Source: Pseudomonas sp. SCA2728.1_7 (GTDB lineage Bacteria > Pseudomonadota > Gammaproteobacteria > Pseudomonadales > Pseudomonadaceae). Taken from it: a DNA stretch of 64,000 nt. The first letter of the stretch is position 1. Each line of letters starts with the position of its first letter. Below are positions 47,853 through 58,276 of the stretch, in pieces. Made by a program: the position numbers and the translations under genes. The notes beneath the pieces were generated by a model that did not search any database, was not told the DNA's origin, and was given only the letters and a program-made list of their open reading frames with translations. The DNA lies in contig NZ_CP073104.1 of assembly GCF_018138145.1 (NCBI RefSeq), forward strand, positions 5,089,001 to 5,153,000, given 5' to 3'.

Positions 47853-48713
47853 TTAAACCGGGGTATCGAGATTCAGGTGCAGATTGTCGATCAACCGCGT
47901 GGTGCCGAGGAACGCCGCCACCAGAATCACCAGATCACGGTCTTCAGCCGTCGCCGGACGCAGGGTCAGGGCATGGCGGATTTCCAGGTAGTCCGGGCGC
48001 AGACCTGCGGCTTCAAGCTGCTGCAACTGGGCAGCGATCAGCGCCGGGAAGTCGCGTTCACCTTGCTTGATCGACTCGGCAATGTTGCTCAGCGAGCGAT
48101 AAACGACCGGAGCCACCGCGCGTTGTTCTTCGCTGAGGAAACCGTTGCGCGAGGACAGCGCCAGGCCATCGGCGGCACGCACGGTCGGTTCGCCGATGAT
48201 CTGGATCGGCATGTTCAGGTCATGCACCAGCGCGCGAATCACCGCCAGTTGCTGGTAATCCTTCTGGCCGAAAATCGCCAGATCCGGCTGGACCATGTTG
48301 AACAGCTTGCTGACCACCGTCGCCACGCCTTCGAAGTGCCCCGGACGGCTGGCGCCGCACAGGCCTTCGGACAATTGCGGCACGCTGACCCGAGTCTGTC
48401 CGGCCATGCCGTCGGGGTACATTTCTTCGACGGTTGGCGCGAACAGTAGAGAGCAGCCCGCTTCGAGCAGCTTCTCCTGATCCGCCGCCAACGTGCGCGG
48501 GTATTTATCGAGGTCTTCGCCAGCGCCGAACTGCAGCGGGTTGACGAAAATGCTCGCGACCACGAAATCCACCCGTTGGGTGGCTTTGGTGATCAGTGCA
48601 ACGTGACCGCTGTGCAGGTTGCCCATGGTCGGTACGAAGCCGATGCGTTTGCCTTCGCTGCGGGCGCGGGCTACGGCGGCGCGCAGTTCGCGTACGGTTT
48701 TAACGGTGTTCAT
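47853..48713 (-). CDS. panC: Pantothenate synthetase
   Basis: A 286-residue ATP-dependent ligase joining pantoate and beta-alanine. [16 protein letters not shown] (~25-40) holds the HIGH-like site. [10 protein letters not shown] and [14 protein letters not shown] are the family's substrate and ATP loops. Its ATG overlaps the panB stop by 4 bp (48710-48713). Confidence 0.97.
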   Translation of the reverse strand: MNTVKTVRELRAAVARARSEGKRIGFVPTMGNLHSGHVALITKATQRVDFVVASIFVNPLQFGAGEDLDKYPRTLAADQEKLLEAGCSLLFAPTVEEMYPDGMAGQTRVSVPQLSEGLCGASRPGHFEGVATVVSKLFNMVQPDLAIFGQKDYQQLAVIRALVHDLNMPIQIIGEPTVRAADGLALSSRNGFLSEEQRAVAPVVYRSLSNIAESIKQGERDFPALIAAQLQQLEAAGLRPDYLEIRHALTLRPATAEDRDLVILVAAFLGTTRLIDNLHLNLDTPV

Positions 48714-49510
48714 GCAGAGAATCCGTGTTCGATGCCGGGGAACGTGGTGGCTTTGACTTCATTGACGTAAGCCTTCAGCGCGGACTGGATGCTGTCCTGA
48801 CCCTGCATGAAGTTCTTCACGAACTTTGGCACGCGGCCAGTGATCGACAGCCCGAGCATGTCGTGCAGTACCAGAACCTGGCCGTCGGTGGCGTTACCGG
48901 CGCCGATCCCGATGACCGGGATTTTTACCGCTTGGCTGATTTCTGCAGCCAGTTCGCTCGGCACGCATTCCAGCAGCAGCATCGCCGCACCGGCCTGTTC
49001 CAGCGAGATCGCGTCGGCACGCATCTGCCGCGCCTGGTTCTCGTTGCGGCCCTGCACTTTATAGCCGCCAAGAATGTTCACCGCTTGCGGGGTCAGACCC
49101 ATGTGCGCGCAAACCGGTACACCGCGCTCGGCGAGCAGACGGATCGAATCGGCCAGCCACAACTGACCTTCGACTTTGATCATGTGCGCGCCTGCCTGCA
49201 TCAACATGGCGCTGTTAGTCATGGTTTGTTCGAGGGTGGCGTTGGCCATGAACGGCAGGTCGGCGAGGATCAGGGCGTCGCTGTTGCCGCGTTTGACGCA
49301 GGCGGTGTGGTAGGCCATTTCTGCGGTGGTCACCGGCAAAGTGCTGTCGTGACCTTGCAGGACCATGCCGAGGGAGTCGCCCACCAGCAGCACTTCGACA
49401 CCGGCCTCGTTGCAGGCGTGGGCGAAGGTCGCGTCATAGCAGGTCAGCATGGTGATCTTTTCACCTTTCTGCTTGAGGCTCTGGAGCGTGGTCAGGGTGA
49501 TGGCTGGCAT
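48710..49510 (-). CDS. panB: 3-methyl-2-oxobutanoate hydroxymethyltransferase
   Basis: A 266-residue TIM-barrel enzyme making ketopantoate. [40 protein letters not shown] (~22-60) contains the metal ligand Asp and substrate residues; [22 protein letters not shown] and [14 protein letters not shown] are further signatures. It is first in panBC and is separated from folK by about 400 bp. Confidence 0.97.
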   Translation of the reverse strand: MPAITLTTLQSLKQKGEKITMLTCYDATFAHACNEAGVEVLLVGDSLGMVLQGHDSTLPVTTAEMAYHTACVKRGNSDALILADLPFMANATLEQTMTNSAMLMQAGAHMIKVEGQLWLADSIRLLAERGVPVCAHMGLTPQAVNILGGYKVQGRNENQARQMRADAISLEQAGAAMLLLECVPSELAAEISQAVKIPVIGIGAGNATDGQVLVLHDMLGLSITGRVPKFVKNFMQGQDSIQSALKAYVNEVKATTFPGIEHGFSA

Positions 49511-49807
49511 GTAAAAAATCCTCGTTCAGGCGCTCTGGAAACTACTGCGAGTAACGCGCGTGATTCTTCATCTACTCAGGCGCACGCTCTTTTGTCGTGC
49601 TTATAAGGCCTGGATTGCGCCCGTATGTGCCGGGTTGGCGGCAGCGGGACGCCTATAGTCGTGATGAGCCAACAGGAAGTCAATTGCGTGTGTTACCGCA
49701 TTGTTACGAGGGGAGTGTTACCGGCGTTACTGATGCGATTCAGCGGCGCGGCGGGGCTGATTCGCGAGGTTTTTGTCTGACAATAAATCTGGATATGGCG
49801 CAGACAC
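49511..49807. other. Intergenic region upstream of panB
   Basis: About 300 bp with no supported gene. It should contain the panB promoter on the reverse strand. No terminator, repeat or operator was recognised before the REP at 49808. Confidence 0.6.
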
Positions 49808-49896
49808 TGTAGGAGTGAGCCTGCTCGCGATAGCGGTGGATCAGCCCATAAATCTTTGGCTTACAGACCGCTATCGCGAGCAGGCTCACTCCTACA
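49808..49896 (+). repeat. REP doublet, family B
   Basis: TGTAGGAGTGAGCCTGCTCG ... CGAGCAGGCTCACTCCTACA inverted pair, ending 12 bp before the folK stop. Confidence 0.95.
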
Positions 49897-49907
49897 AAGG
49901 GTTTGTG

Positions 49908-50393
49908 TCAGGCGTGGGAGAGGCGTTCCAGGCCGACGAACGGGCAGGCAGCCAACAGATCGGTAAGGGTGCGACCGTCGGCAAGACGCAAATCTTGTGG
50001 GGCCAGTTCAGCGAGGGGATACAGCACGAACGCGCGTTCCTGAATCTGGTAATGCGGGACTTTCAGGCGTGGCTCGTCGATCAGTCGATCGCCAAACAAC
50101 AGAATATCCAGATCCAGCGTACGCGGGCCCCAGCGCTCTAAACGCTCGCGGCCCTGATCGTTCTCGATGGCTTGCAGCGCGTCGAGCAGTGCAATCGGCG
50201 CAAGATCGCTGTCGAGCGCCGCAACCGCGTTGGTATATCGCGGTTGGCCCGGCAGCAATGAATCGCTTTGATAGAAGGCGGAAACGCCCACCAGTGTGGT
50301 CTGCGGCAATTGCCCCAGCGCCTCGACGGCGCTGCGCAATTGTTCGGCGGGGTCAGCGAGGTTGCTGCCCATGCCGATGTAGATGCGTTCCAT
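49908..50393 (-). CDS. folK: 7,8-dihydro-6-hydroxymethylpterin pyrophosphokinase
   Basis: A 161-residue HPPK of the folate pathway. YIGMGSNLADPAEQL at the N-terminus, ERWGPRTLDLDILLFGD (~90-106, the two metal-binding Asp) and PHYQIQERAFVLYPLAELAP are typical. Start ATG 50393 (MERIYIGMGSN), 4 bp after the pcnB stop, as in the usual pcnB-folK-panB order. Confidence 0.96.
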   Translation of the reverse strand: MERIYIGMGSNLADPAEQLRSAVEALGQLPQTTLVGVSAFYQSDSLLPGQPRYTNAVAALDSDLAPIALLDALQAIENDQGRERLERWGPRTLDLDILLFGDRLIDEPRLKVPHYQIQERAFVLYPLAELAPQDLRLADGRTLTDLLAACPFVGLERLSHA

Positions 50394-50397
50394 GCCT

Positions 50398-51798
50398 TTA
50401 CTCGCCTGTAGCACTCGGGGCGCTGGCGCGTTTGCGCTTGGAACCGCTGCTGCGGCGACGTTTGCGCGGAGCACCGCTGGCGTCATCGCCCTTGCCGCTG
50501 AGGTCGCGGATCATGTCGCGGCGCTCGCTGTCGTTGGCGTCCTGATAATCCGTCCACCATTCACCGAGGCCATCGGTCTCTTCGCCAGCGCTTTCACGCA
50601 GCAACAGGAAGTCGTAACCGGCACGGAAACGCGGATTATCCAGCAACAGGTCGGCACGTTTGCCGCTGCGCCGTGGCAGACGTTCCTGCATGTCCCAGAT
50701 CTCGCGGATCGGCATGGTGAAGCGTTTCGGAATCGCAATGCGCTGGCACTGTTCGGCGATCAGCTCGTGGGCGCCCTCCTGCATCGCCGGAATCGGCGGC
50801 ATGCCGCGTTCTTGCAAGCGCAACACGCGGGCCGGCAGAGCAGGCCACAGCAGCGCGGCAAACAGGAACGCCGGGGTCACCGGTTTGTTCTGCTTGATGC
50901 GCAGATCGGTGTTGGTCAGCGCTTCGCTGATCAGCGTGTGGGTGTATTCCGGGTTGTGTTCCAGCGCATCGGCACTGGCCGGGAACAGCGGGGCGAAGAG
51001 TTGCAGGTCGACCAGCATTTCAAAGGTGATCGCGCCGTGTCCTGAGAGGAACAGTTTGAGCACTTCTTCGAATAGACGCGCCGAAGGGATCTCGCGCAGC
51101 ATCGGCGCCAGTTCACGAATCGGCTGCACGGTGTGCTTCTCGATACCGAAGTTGAGCTTGGCGGCGAAACGCACGGCACGCAGCATGCGCACCGGGTCTT
51201 CCTGATAGCGCTGCTTCGGATCGCCGATCAGGCGGATCAGGTGGTTGCGGATGTCGTGTACGCCGTTGGCGTAGTCGAGGATGCGCTCGCTGACCGGATC
51301 GTAATACAGGGCGTTGATGGTGAAGTCGCGGCGTTGCGCGTCTTCTTCCAGGGTGCCGTAAACGTTGTCGCGCAAAATTCGCCCGCTTTCGTTACGCGAG
51401 GACTGGTTGCTGTCTTCGTCGTCTTCGTTGACCGGGTGATTGGCGCGAAAAGTCGCGACTTCGATGATTTCGCGACCGAAATGAATGTGCACCAGTTTGA
51501 AGCGACGGCCGATGATCCGCGCATTGCGGAATTCGGCACGGACTTGCTCGGGCGTGGCGCTGGTGGCGACGTCGAAGTCCTTGGGCGTGATGCCCAGCAG
51601 CATGTCACGCACGCAACCGCCGACCAGATAAGCCTGGTAACCGGCACCTTGCAGGCGTTCGACGATATTCACCGCATAGCGGCTGAACTGCGTTTTCTGC
51701 AGCGAATGTTGACCGCTGTTGAGCACTTCAGGGGTGCTACGGATGTGTTGCGTACGACGCACGGGAGTTCGGAATGACTGGAACAACTTCTTCAGCAT
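50398..51798 (-). CDS. pcnB: Poly(A) polymerase I
   Basis: A 466-residue nucleotidyltransferase that adds poly(A) tails to RNA for decay. The catalytic motif is YLVGGCVRDMLLGITPKDFDVATSA (~55-80, with the two Asp), then RRDFTINALYYDP and GDPKQRYQEDPVRMLRAVRFAAKL. The C-terminal tail is highly basic (RKRRRSSGSKRKRASA), an RNA-binding extension. Start ATG 51798 (MLKKLFQSFR) is used, removing a 44-residue in-frame extension that would run towards crcZ. Confidence 0.95.
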   Translation of the reverse strand: MLKKLFQSFRTPVRRTQHIRSTPEVLNSGQHSLQKTQFSRYAVNIVERLQGAGYQAYLVGGCVRDMLLGITPKDFDVATSATPEQVRAEFRNARIIGRRFKLVHIHFGREIIEVATFRANHPVNEDDEDSNQSSRNESGRILRDNVYGTLEEDAQRRDFTINALYYDPVSERILDYANGVHDIRNHLIRLIGDPKQRYQEDPVRMLRAVRFAAKLNFGIEKHTVQPIRELAPMLREIPSARLFEEVLKLFLSGHGAITFEMLVDLQLFAPLFPASADALEHNPEYTHTLISEALTNTDLRIKQNKPVTPAFLFAALLWPALPARVLRLQERGMPPIPAMQEGAHELIAEQCQRIAIPKRFTMPIREIWDMQERLPRRSGKRADLLLDNPRFRAGYDFLLLRESAGEETDGLGEWWTDYQDANDSERRDMIRDLSGKGDDASGAPRKRRRSSGSKRKRASAPSATGE

Positions 51799-51965
51799 GG
51801 GATGCACTGTTTGAAGGAATGTTCGGCCATACCAAAGAATGACCGCATGATGGGCGCAGATTCTAGCATTTAGTCGAGGGATGGTGTAGGACACGGCCGA
51901 TTTGAGCTGCAAGCCGCAGGCTACAGGCATCGCGCGCGATAAAAATGGGGGATTTTGCAGCGGAG

Positions 51966-52335
51966 GAGAAACTACAAGGGGAGCCGAAGCTCCCCAAGAA
52001 GTAGTTGCGTGCTCTTTTTATTATTGATTCGGGCTTCTTGTTTTTGTTGAGTGCCCTCGCCACGAAGTGTTTCCTTCGTGACCCTCCCAATCGGGAGCCA
52101 AGAGCAAACGGATTGCTTTGGTCGCTGAATTGCAGTGATCTCTCGATCCAACCAGTACAGGCTCTGTCTTAGGACAGTTTTTGTTGTTCTCGGCCTGGTC
52201 GTGGGGCAAGCCCCAAATACAACGCCTCTCCAAAAGAATCAGTTAGCTGCGCCTCTCGCCGTCTTGTTTTTATTGTGCGTGAGTCGATTCGTCTTATTTT
52301 TATTGTCTTGTGCATTGCTTGTTATTGTTCTTGTA
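51966..52335 (-). ncRNA. crcZ: Carbon catabolite repression sRNA CrcZ
   Basis: This lies between cbrB and pcnB on the reverse strand, the known place of crcZ. Transcription would start ~12 nt after a sigma54 promoter (52346-52361) and end at hairpin GGGGAGC-TTCG-GCTCCCC (51978-51995) inside an outer AACTAC/GTAGTT stem. Six A-rich motifs of the Hfq/Crc type occur on the transcript, at plus-strand positions 52318-52334, 52293-52309, 52261-52277, 52176-52191, 52034-52051 and 52012-52027 (for example AACAACAAAAAC and AATAATAAAAA). CrcZ titrates Hfq/Crc and relieves catabolite repression. The length of ~370 nt is an estimate. Confidence 0.88.
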
Positions 52336-52345
52336 CTAAACATAT

Positions 52346-52361
52346 AGCAGGGGGCGTGCCA
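52346..52361 (-). promoter_or_regulatory. Sigma54 promoter of crcZ (CbrB-dependent)
   Basis: The reverse strand reads TTGGCACGCCCCCTGC, with GG and GC exactly 10 bp apart and a perfect TGGCAC -24 box. It is the expected CbrB/RpoN target, downstream of cbrB. Confidence 0.9.
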
Positions 52362-52420
52362 ACTTTTGTGAAGCCCAATAAAACAAGGGGTTAGGTCGAT
52401 ATAACCGTTTTGTCGGGGCG

Positions 52421-52458
52421 AAAAAAAGCCGGGGTTTCGTTACCGATAACCCCGGCTT
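52421..52458 (-). terminator. Terminator after cbrB
   Basis: On the reverse strand AAGCCGGGGTT ... AACCCCGGCTT followed by TTTTT; it isolates crcZ from cbrB transcription. Confidence 0.92.
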
Positions 52459-52532
52459 CTGTTACGTGAATCGACTGCGGTAACAGTTTTTTCACACCTT
52501 CAAGCGTTACCCGCACACTCGACAGATAACGT

Positions 52533-53966
52533 TCAGCTCTCGCTGGCGACCCCGGTCTTGCGCCGTGGGATGCCCAGACGCTGACGGCGTTCCCACAGAC
52601 ATTTGCGGCTGACGCCCAGTTTGCGCGCCAGTTCGGTCTCGGTCATGTGGTCCTGATGCTCGAGGACGAAGTGCTGGAAGTAGTCCTCCAGCGACAGGTC
52701 TTCGGTCGGCTCATGGCTGCTGTTGCTGGCGTTACCCGCCTGCGGCGGCAGACCGATGAACTCGTCGTCTTCCAGATCGCTCAACTCGATGTCGATGCCC
52801 AGCAGGTCGGCGGAGATTTCCGGACTTTCGCTCAGAATCACCGCGCGCTCGACCGCGTTCTCCAGCTCTCGCACGTTACCCGGCCAGGAATAATGCCGGA
52901 TCGCCTGTTCGGCATCGGCGGCAAATTTCAGGTCGGTACGGTTGATGCGTGCACTCTGGCGAGCGAGGAAAGCCGTGGCGATTTCGTTGACGTCGGCGCC
53001 GCGCTCGCGCAGGGCCGGCAGTTTCAGGGCGATCACGTGCAGACGGTAATAAAGGTCTTCACGGAACTGGCCGATTTTCGCCAGGCTCTTGAGATCCCGG
53101 TGAGTGGCCGCGATCAGGCGCACATCGACCTTCTGCGACTGCACCGAACCGACCCGGCGAATTTCGCCTTCCTGCAACACACGCAACAGACGCGCCTGAG
53201 CTTCCAGTGGCAACTCGCCGATTTCGTCGAGGAACAGCGTGCCGCCGTCCGCCGCTTCGACCAGACCGGCACGCCCGGCGCTGGCGCCGGTGAACGCGCC
53301 TTTTTCGTGGCCGAACAGTTCGGACTCGATCAGGCTTTCCGGGATGGCCGCGCAGTTCACCGAAATCATCGGCGCCTTGGCGCGTTTCGACAGGTTGTGC
53401 AGGGCGCGGGCCACCAGTTCTTTACCGGTGCCGGACTCCCCCTGGATCAACACATTGGAATCGGTTGGCGCGACTTTGCGGATCTTGCTGTACAGATCCT
53501 GCATCGGTGGGCAGGAGCCGATGATGCCGATTTCACCGTTACTGTTGTCGACGGCGGATTTGCCGCTGCCATTGGTCGGTTTGCTGGCAACCGCTTCACC
53601 GGCAGCGGGTGCCGATTGCCGATCACGCAGGATCCGCGCGACAGCTTGAAGCATTTCATCGTGGTCGAAAGGCTTGGCGATGTAGTCCACCGCGCCCATC
53701 TTCATCGAGTCGACCGCCGAGCGCAGGCTGGCGTAACTGGTCATGATCAGCACCGGTGTGCCCTGGCCGAGCTTGATCAGCTCGGTGCCCGGCGCGCCCG
53801 GCAGACGCAGATCGCTGACGATCAGATCGAACGTAGGAATGGTGAAGCGTTCTTGTGCTTCCTGCACTGAACCGGCTTCGCTGACCTGGTACTGGTTGCG
53901 TTCCAGCAGGCGGCGCAAGGCGGAGCGGATAATTGTTTCGTCTTCGACGATCAAAATGTGCGGCAT
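52533..53966 (-). CDS. cbrB: Sigma54-dependent response regulator CbrB
   Basis: A 477-residue NtrC-family activator. Receiver with D52 ([10 protein letters not shown]), AAA+ domain with Walker A GESGTGKE, sigma54 contact loop GAFTGA and Walker [14 protein letters not shown]-terminal Fis-type helix-turn-helix [23 protein letters not shown]. Its main direct target is crcZ just downstream, through which the carbon-nitrogen balance controls catabolite repression. It starts 22 bp after the cbrA stop. Confidence 0.96.
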   Translation of the reverse strand: MPHILIVEDETIIRSALRRLLERNQYQVSEAGSVQEAQERFTIPTFDLIVSDLRLPGAPGTELIKLGQGTPVLIMTSYASLRSAVDSMKMGAVDYIAKPFDHDEMLQAVARILRDRQSAPAAGEAVASKPTNGSGKSAVDNSNGEIGIIGSCPPMQDLYSKIRKVAPTDSNVLIQGESGTGKELVARALHNLSKRAKAPMISVNCAAIPESLIESELFGHEKGAFTGASAGRAGLVEAADGGTLFLDEIGELPLEAQARLLRVLQEGEIRRVGSVQSQKVDVRLIAATHRDLKSLAKIGQFREDLYYRLHVIALKLPALRERGADVNEIATAFLARQSARINRTDLKFAADAEQAIRHYSWPGNVRELENAVERAVILSESPEISADLLGIDIELSDLEDDEFIGLPPQAGNASNSSHEPTEDLSLEDYFQHFVLEHQDHMTETELARKLGVSRKCLWERRQRLGIPRRKTGVASES

Positions 53967-53988
53967 TGATTCGATACTCTCGACGGTC

Positions 53989-56937
53989 TCAGTTCACAGC
54001 GGACGTCGCTTCGACATGACGCGGTAAGGTCACCCGGATACGGGTGCCGCGTTGGCTTTGTACATCAGCCGGGCTGTCGATGGTGATTTGTCCATAATGC
54101 TCTTCAACGATGGAATAGACCAGTGCAAGGCCCAGACCGGTGCCTTCGCCAGGATCCTTGGTGGTGAAGAAGGGTTCGAACAATCTATCCATGATGTTCT
54201 TCGGAATACCGCTGCCTTCGTCTTCGACGATCAGATCGACCGTGTGTTCGCCGGCTTCGCTCTTGACCCTTACCGCACTGTGCGGCGGCGAGGCGTCGCG
54301 GGCGTTGGAGAGCAGATTGATCAAGACCTGGGCGAGTCGCTGCGGATCGCCTTCGACCCAGTGATCGGGATCACAGAGGTTGTAGAACTGCACTTCGAAA
54401 TTGCGTCGGTTCAGCGCCAGCAGGCCAATTGCATCCTGGGCGACTTCGGCCAGACAAACGGGCTCGTCGCTGTGCTGATGGCTGCCGGCATGGGCGAAGC
54501 TCATCAGCGACTGGACGATGCGTGACACACGTTTGGTCTGTTCGAGAATCTGTCCGCTGATTTCCGTCAGTTCGCCGTCGTCTTCTCGTTCTTCGCGCAG
54601 GTTCTGCGCCAGACAAGCGATGCCGGTGATCGGGTTGCCGATTTCGTGGGCCACACCGGCCGCAAGGCGACCAATGCTGGCCAGACGCTCGGAGTGCACC
54701 AGTTTGTCTTCGAGCATCTGCGTTTCAGTCAAATCTTCAACCAGTAACACCAGACCACTGTTGCCCGGTGCCAGCGGTTCATCGATGGCCGCTTTGTGCA
54801 GATTCAGCCAACGAGTCTGGCCGTCGAGGGCCAGGTGCTGTTTGTGCAAATGCTCGTCCGGCAGATCGATGAAGCCTTGCAGCAGACCTTTCCATGGCTC
54901 GCCGATGGTGCTCAAACGCGAGCCAACCACGCGTTGCGCGGCGATCCCGGTGAGTTCTTCCATGGCCTTGTTCCACATCAGGATCTCTTGATCCTTGGCC
55001 AGCGAGCAGACGCCCATCGGCAGTTCCTGCAAGGTCTGGCGGTGGTAACGGCGCAGCGCATCGAGTTCGGCGGCCAGGCCAGTGAGGCGCGAGTGGTAAT
55101 CCTCAAGGCGGCTTTCGATGAAGTGGATGTCTTCGGTCACATAGTTTTCGCCGCCGGCCTTGTACGGCAGGAAGGTCTCGACCATATCCTGCGCCACGCT
55201 CGGGCCCATCAGGCCGGAGAGGTTGGCTTCGATGCGGTCACGCAAACGGCGCAAGGCGTACGGGCGGCGTTCGTCGAACGGCAGATAAAGATCACGCAGC
55301 GCTTGCTCGACTTCCTTCTGTGCAGCCTTGGCACCCAACGGTTTCGCCAGTTGTGTAGCGAATTCCTGGGGGGAGGCGGCGTGCAGTTCGCGCCGTTGCG
55401 GGCGACGAACGTTATCCACAGCGCAGGCTTCCGCAGCGCTGGCTTCTTCGGGACTGGCGTTGGTGAACAGCGAGATCAGGGTGAACATCAATACGTTGGC
55501 CGCCAGCGAGGCGATCGCGGCCATGTGCCAACTGGTGTCGTCGAGCACGTAAATCATGTTCAGCAGCGGAATGTAGAAACCCTGCAGATTTCCGACCAGC
55601 GGCAACAGCATGGTCACCACCCAGACCAGGATCCCTGCCAGCAAACCGGCGATAAAACCCCGACGGTTAGCGGTCGGCCAATACAGTACCGACAATACGC
55701 CGGGCAGGAATTGCAGGGTCGCGACAAACGCGACGATGCCGAGGTTGGCCAGATCCTGCTCGGCGCCGAGCATCAGGTAGAAACCGAAGCCGGCCATGAT
55801 GATCGCGACGATCAATGCGCGGCGGGTCCACTTCAGCCAACGGTAGATATTGCCTTCGGCCGGTGGCTGATAAAGCGGCAGCACCAGGTGGTTCAACGCC
55901 ATGCCCGACAGCGCGAGCGTGGTGACAATAATCAGCCCGCTGGCTGCCGATAAGCCGCCGACATAGGCGAGCAACGCCAGCGGTTTGCTGTTGGCAGCGA
56001 TACCAATGCCGAGGGTGAAGTATTCCGGGTTGGTCGTGGCGCCCAGTTTCAGGCCGGCCCAGAGAATCAGCGGCACCGCCAGGCTCATCAGCAGCAGGAA
56101 CAGTGGCAAGCCCCAGCTCGCACTGACCAGCGAGCGCGGATTGAGGTTTTCGGTGAAGGTCATGTGATACATGTGCGGCATCACGATCGCCGAGGCGAAG
56201 AACACCAGCAACAACGTGCGCCACGGGCCTTCCTGCAATGGCGTGTGCAGGGCGGCGAGGGCGGTCTGGTTTTGCAGCAGCCACAGTTCAAGTTGTTGCG
56301 GGCCGTCGAACACGCCGTACAGCGCATACAAACCGACGCCGCCGAGGGCAACCAGTTTGATCACCGATTCAAAGGCAATCGCGAATACCAGGCCTTCGTG
56401 CTTCTCGCGGGTGGCGATATGCCGGGAGCCGAAGAAAATCGTAAACAGGATGATCAGCGCACAGAACGCCAACGCCACGCGGCTCTGAATGGGCTCGCCG
56501 GTGAGGATGCCGATGGAGTCGGCGACCGCTTGAATCTGCAGCGCCAGTAACGGCAGTACACCTATCAGCATGAAAATCGTGGTCAGCGCACCGGCCCAGG
56601 TGCTGCGAAAGCGAAATGCAAACAGATCGGCCAGCGACGACAGTTGATAAGTACGGGTGATCTTCAGAATCGGATAGAGCAACACCGGCGCCAGCAGAAA
56701 CGCGCCAGACACGCCGAGGTAACTGGACAGAAAGCCGTAACCGTACTGATAGGCAAGCCCCACCGTGCCGTAGAACGCCCACGCACTGGCGTAAACCCCC
56801 AGCGACAACGTGTAGGTCAACGGGTGGCGAATGATCGCGCGCGGGATCATGCCCCGTTCGCTGATCCAGGCAACGCCGAACAGCACCGCCAGGTACGCGG
56901 TGCTGACCAGGATCATCTGGGTCAGGCTAAAGCTCAT
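53989..56937 (-). CDS. cbrA: Sensor histidine kinase CbrA with SLC5-type transporter domain
   Basis: A 982-residue hybrid. The N-terminal ~490 residues form a sodium/solute symporter-like (SLC5) domain of about 13 TM helices. A STAC-like linker follows ([24 protein letters not shown], ~515-555), then a PAS domain (~640-745), HisKA with phospho-His in [23 protein letters not shown], and HATPase ([35 protein letters not shown]). The CbrA transporter domain can carry histidine in P. fluorescens/P. putida. Start ATG 56937 ([11 protein letters not shown]) is used; 56943 is also in frame. It overlaps the small upstream gene by 11 bp. Confidence 0.96.
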   Translation of the reverse strand: MSFSLTQMILVSTAYLAVLFGVAWISERGMIPRAIIRHPLTYTLSLGVYASAWAFYGTVGLAYQYGYGFLSSYLGVSGAFLLAPVLLYPILKITRTYQLSSLADLFAFRFRSTWAGALTTIFMLIGVLPLLALQIQAVADSIGILTGEPIQSRVALAFCALIILFTIFFGSRHIATREKHEGLVFAIAFESVIKLVALGGVGLYALYGVFDGPQQLELWLLQNQTALAALHTPLQEGPWRTLLLVFFASAIVMPHMYHMTFTENLNPRSLVSASWGLPLFLLLMSLAVPLILWAGLKLGATTNPEYFTLGIGIAANSKPLALLAYVGGLSAASGLIIVTTLALSGMALNHLVLPLYQPPAEGNIYRWLKWTRRALIVAIIMAGFGFYLMLGAEQDLANLGIVAFVATLQFLPGVLSVLYWPTANRRGFIAGLLAGILVWVVTMLLPLVGNLQGFYIPLLNMIYVLDDTSWHMAAIASLAANVLMFTLISLFTNASPEEASAAEACAVDNVRRPQRRELHAASPQEFATQLAKPLGAKAAQKEVEQALRDLYLPFDERRPYALRRLRDRIEANLSGLMGPSVAQDMVETFLPYKAGGENYVTEDIHFIESRLEDYHSRLTGLAAELDALRRYHRQTLQELPMGVCSLAKDQEILMWNKAMEELTGIAAQRVVGSRLSTIGEPWKGLLQGFIDLPDEHLHKQHLALDGQTRWLNLHKAAIDEPLAPGNSGLVLLVEDLTETQMLEDKLVHSERLASIGRLAAGVAHEIGNPITGIACLAQNLREEREDDGELTEISGQILEQTKRVSRIVQSLMSFAHAGSHQHSDEPVCLAEVAQDAIGLLALNRRNFEVQFYNLCDPDHWVEGDPQRLAQVLINLLSNARDASPPHSAVRVKSEAGEHTVDLIVEDEGSGIPKNIMDRLFEPFFTTKDPGEGTGLGLALVYSIVEEHYGQITIDSPADVQSQRGTRIRVTLPRHVEATSAVN

Positions 56938-57103
56938 CGGCATCTTTTTGGCTCTGCAGGATGAAGGTTACGACAATCAGGATCAGCCAGAGCAGATAGG
57001 GGCGATACCAGGCGCCCGTAGCGTCGATCCACCAATCCATGATGGCGGGGGAAAACAGATAGATCCCCACGACTAAAAGCAGGACCAAGCGATAGATGTA
57101 CAT
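56927..57103 (-). CDS. cbrX: Small two-helix membrane protein upstream of cbrA (CbrX-like)
   Basis: This 58-residue ORF starts MYIYRLVLLLVVGIYLFSPA, then IMDWWIDATGAWYRP and a second helix (YLLWLILIVVTFIL), ending [20 protein letters not shown] precedes ATG 57103. It overlaps the cbrA start, implying translational coupling. A small coupled ORF upstream of cbrA has been described in P. putida as cbrX; the match here is by position and type. It might assist CbrA membrane insertion or stability, which is inference. Confidence 0.8.
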   Translation of the reverse strand: MYIYRLVLLLVVGIYLFSPAIMDWWIDATGAWYRPYLLWLILIVVTFILQSQKDADEL

Positions 57104-57180
57104 CCCGGCCTCTCTTTTTTATGCGCGTGCCCGAAAACGTGCGGCGATGGTAACGGATGGGCGCGCGACTGCAAGTGTCG

Positions 57181-58077
57181 TCATTGCAGTTGCGCCTCGG
57201 GCAGGGTCAGTGTGCGCGGGATCTTTGTCGCATCCCAGTGCGCGCTGCCCCACGCCAGCAACTCTTGCGGCGTGGCGTGAGCCAGTTCGGCGTCGGGGTT
57301 TTGCCCCAGTGCGCGCAGGGCTCGCAGCAGCAACGGCGTCGCTTGATCGGCTTGCAGCGGCGGCGAGCGATAGGATTTGCCGAGCTTGTTGCCATCCGGT
57401 TGGGTAATCAGCGGCAGGTGCAAGTAACGCGGCTGGCGCAGGCCCAACAGTTCTTGCAGGTAGAGCTGGCGCGGGGTCGAGTCGAGCAGATCGGCACCGC
57501 GGACGATGTCGGTGATGCCTTGCCATGCATCGTCGAGGACCACGGCCAATTGATAGGCATAGAGGCCATCGCGGCGACGAATCACGAAATCGCCAACGTC
57601 GCGGCCCAGATGCTGACGGTATTCGCCCTGCACGCGGTCAATGAAGTGGTATTCCAGCTCCGGAACTCGCAGGCGGATCGCCGCGTCTTGCTGATCGTGA
57701 CCGGCATTGCGGCACAGGCCCGGATAAATGCCGTTGTACGCTTCGAGCTGTTTGCGCGAGCAAGTACAGGCGTAGGACAGGCCATGATTGAACAGACTGT
57801 TGAGCACTTCGGCGTAAGCATCGTGGCGATCGCTCTGGCGCACCATGTCGCCGTCCCATTCGAAGCCGTAACTTTCCAGTGCCTTGAGGATCGCGGTTTG
57901 CGCGCCAGGTTCTTCACGGGGTGGATCGAGATCTTCCATGCGCACCAGCCAGCGACCGCCGACCGAGCGAGCGTCGAGGTAAGAGGCGAGGGCGGCAACC
58001 AGCGAACCGAAGTGCAAGTGGCCACTGGGGGTTGGGGCGAAGCGGCCGATGTAGGCGGGGGATGTTTTGGCAGTCAT
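57181..58077 (-). CDS. gluQ: Glutamyl-Q tRNA(Asp) synthetase
   Basis: A 298-residue truncated GluRS paralogue that attaches Glu to queuosine in tRNA-Asp. The HIGH-like motif is APTPSGHLHFGSL (~14-26). The zinc site is CTC ... Y ... C (YACTCSRKQLEAYNGIYPGLC). The KMSKS position is altered to GKSYRSPPL, and no anticodon-binding domain is present. The dksA-gluQ order is classical. Start ATG 58077 is used. Confidence 0.95.
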   Translation of the reverse strand: MTAKTSPAYIGRFAPTPSGHLHFGSLVAALASYLDARSVGGRWLVRMEDLDPPREEPGAQTAILKALESYGFEWDGDMVRQSDRHDAYAEVLNSLFNHGLSYACTCSRKQLEAYNGIYPGLCRNAGHDQQDAAIRLRVPELEYHFIDRVQGEYRQHLGRDVGDFVIRRRDGLYAYQLAVVLDDAWQGITDIVRGADLLDSTPRQLYLQELLGLRQPRYLHLPLITQPDGNKLGKSYRSPPLQADQATPLLLRALRALGQNPDAELAHATPQELLAWGSAHWDATKIPRTLTLPEAQLQ

Positions 58078-58116
58078 GAAGACGAAACTACTTTTCAGGC
58101 TATACGCAGGTCAACC

Positions 58117-58206
58117 TGTAGGAGTGAGCCTGCTCGCGATAGCGGTGTGACATTCAACACCGATATTGACCGACCCACCGCTATCGCGAGCAGGCTCACT
58201 CCTACA
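58117..58206 (+). repeat. REP doublet, family B
   Basis: TGTAGGAGTGAGCCTGCTCG ... CGAGCAGGCTCACTCCTACA inverted pair between gluQ and the dksA terminator. A short GGCAAAA(A)GGCA direct repeat follows. Confidence 0.95.
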
Positions 58207-58232
58207 AAAGGCAAAAGGCAAAAGGCAGAAAC

Positions 58233-58263
58233 AAAAACGGAGCGTTCGCACGCTCCGTTTTTT
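58233..58263 (-). terminator. Terminator after dksA
   Basis: ACGGAGCGT-TCGC-ACGCTCCGT with A-run upstream and T-run downstream; on the reverse strand it lies 14 bp after the dksA stop, so gluQ would need read-through or its own promoter. Confidence 0.92.
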
Positions 58264-58276
58264 GTTCAGGTCGAGA

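Noticed and set aside
51863-52347. Short frames (60-75 codons) in the cbrB-pcnB gap
   Set aside because: They lie in crcZ on both strands and reflect its A-rich motifs; no conserved protein is recognisable.
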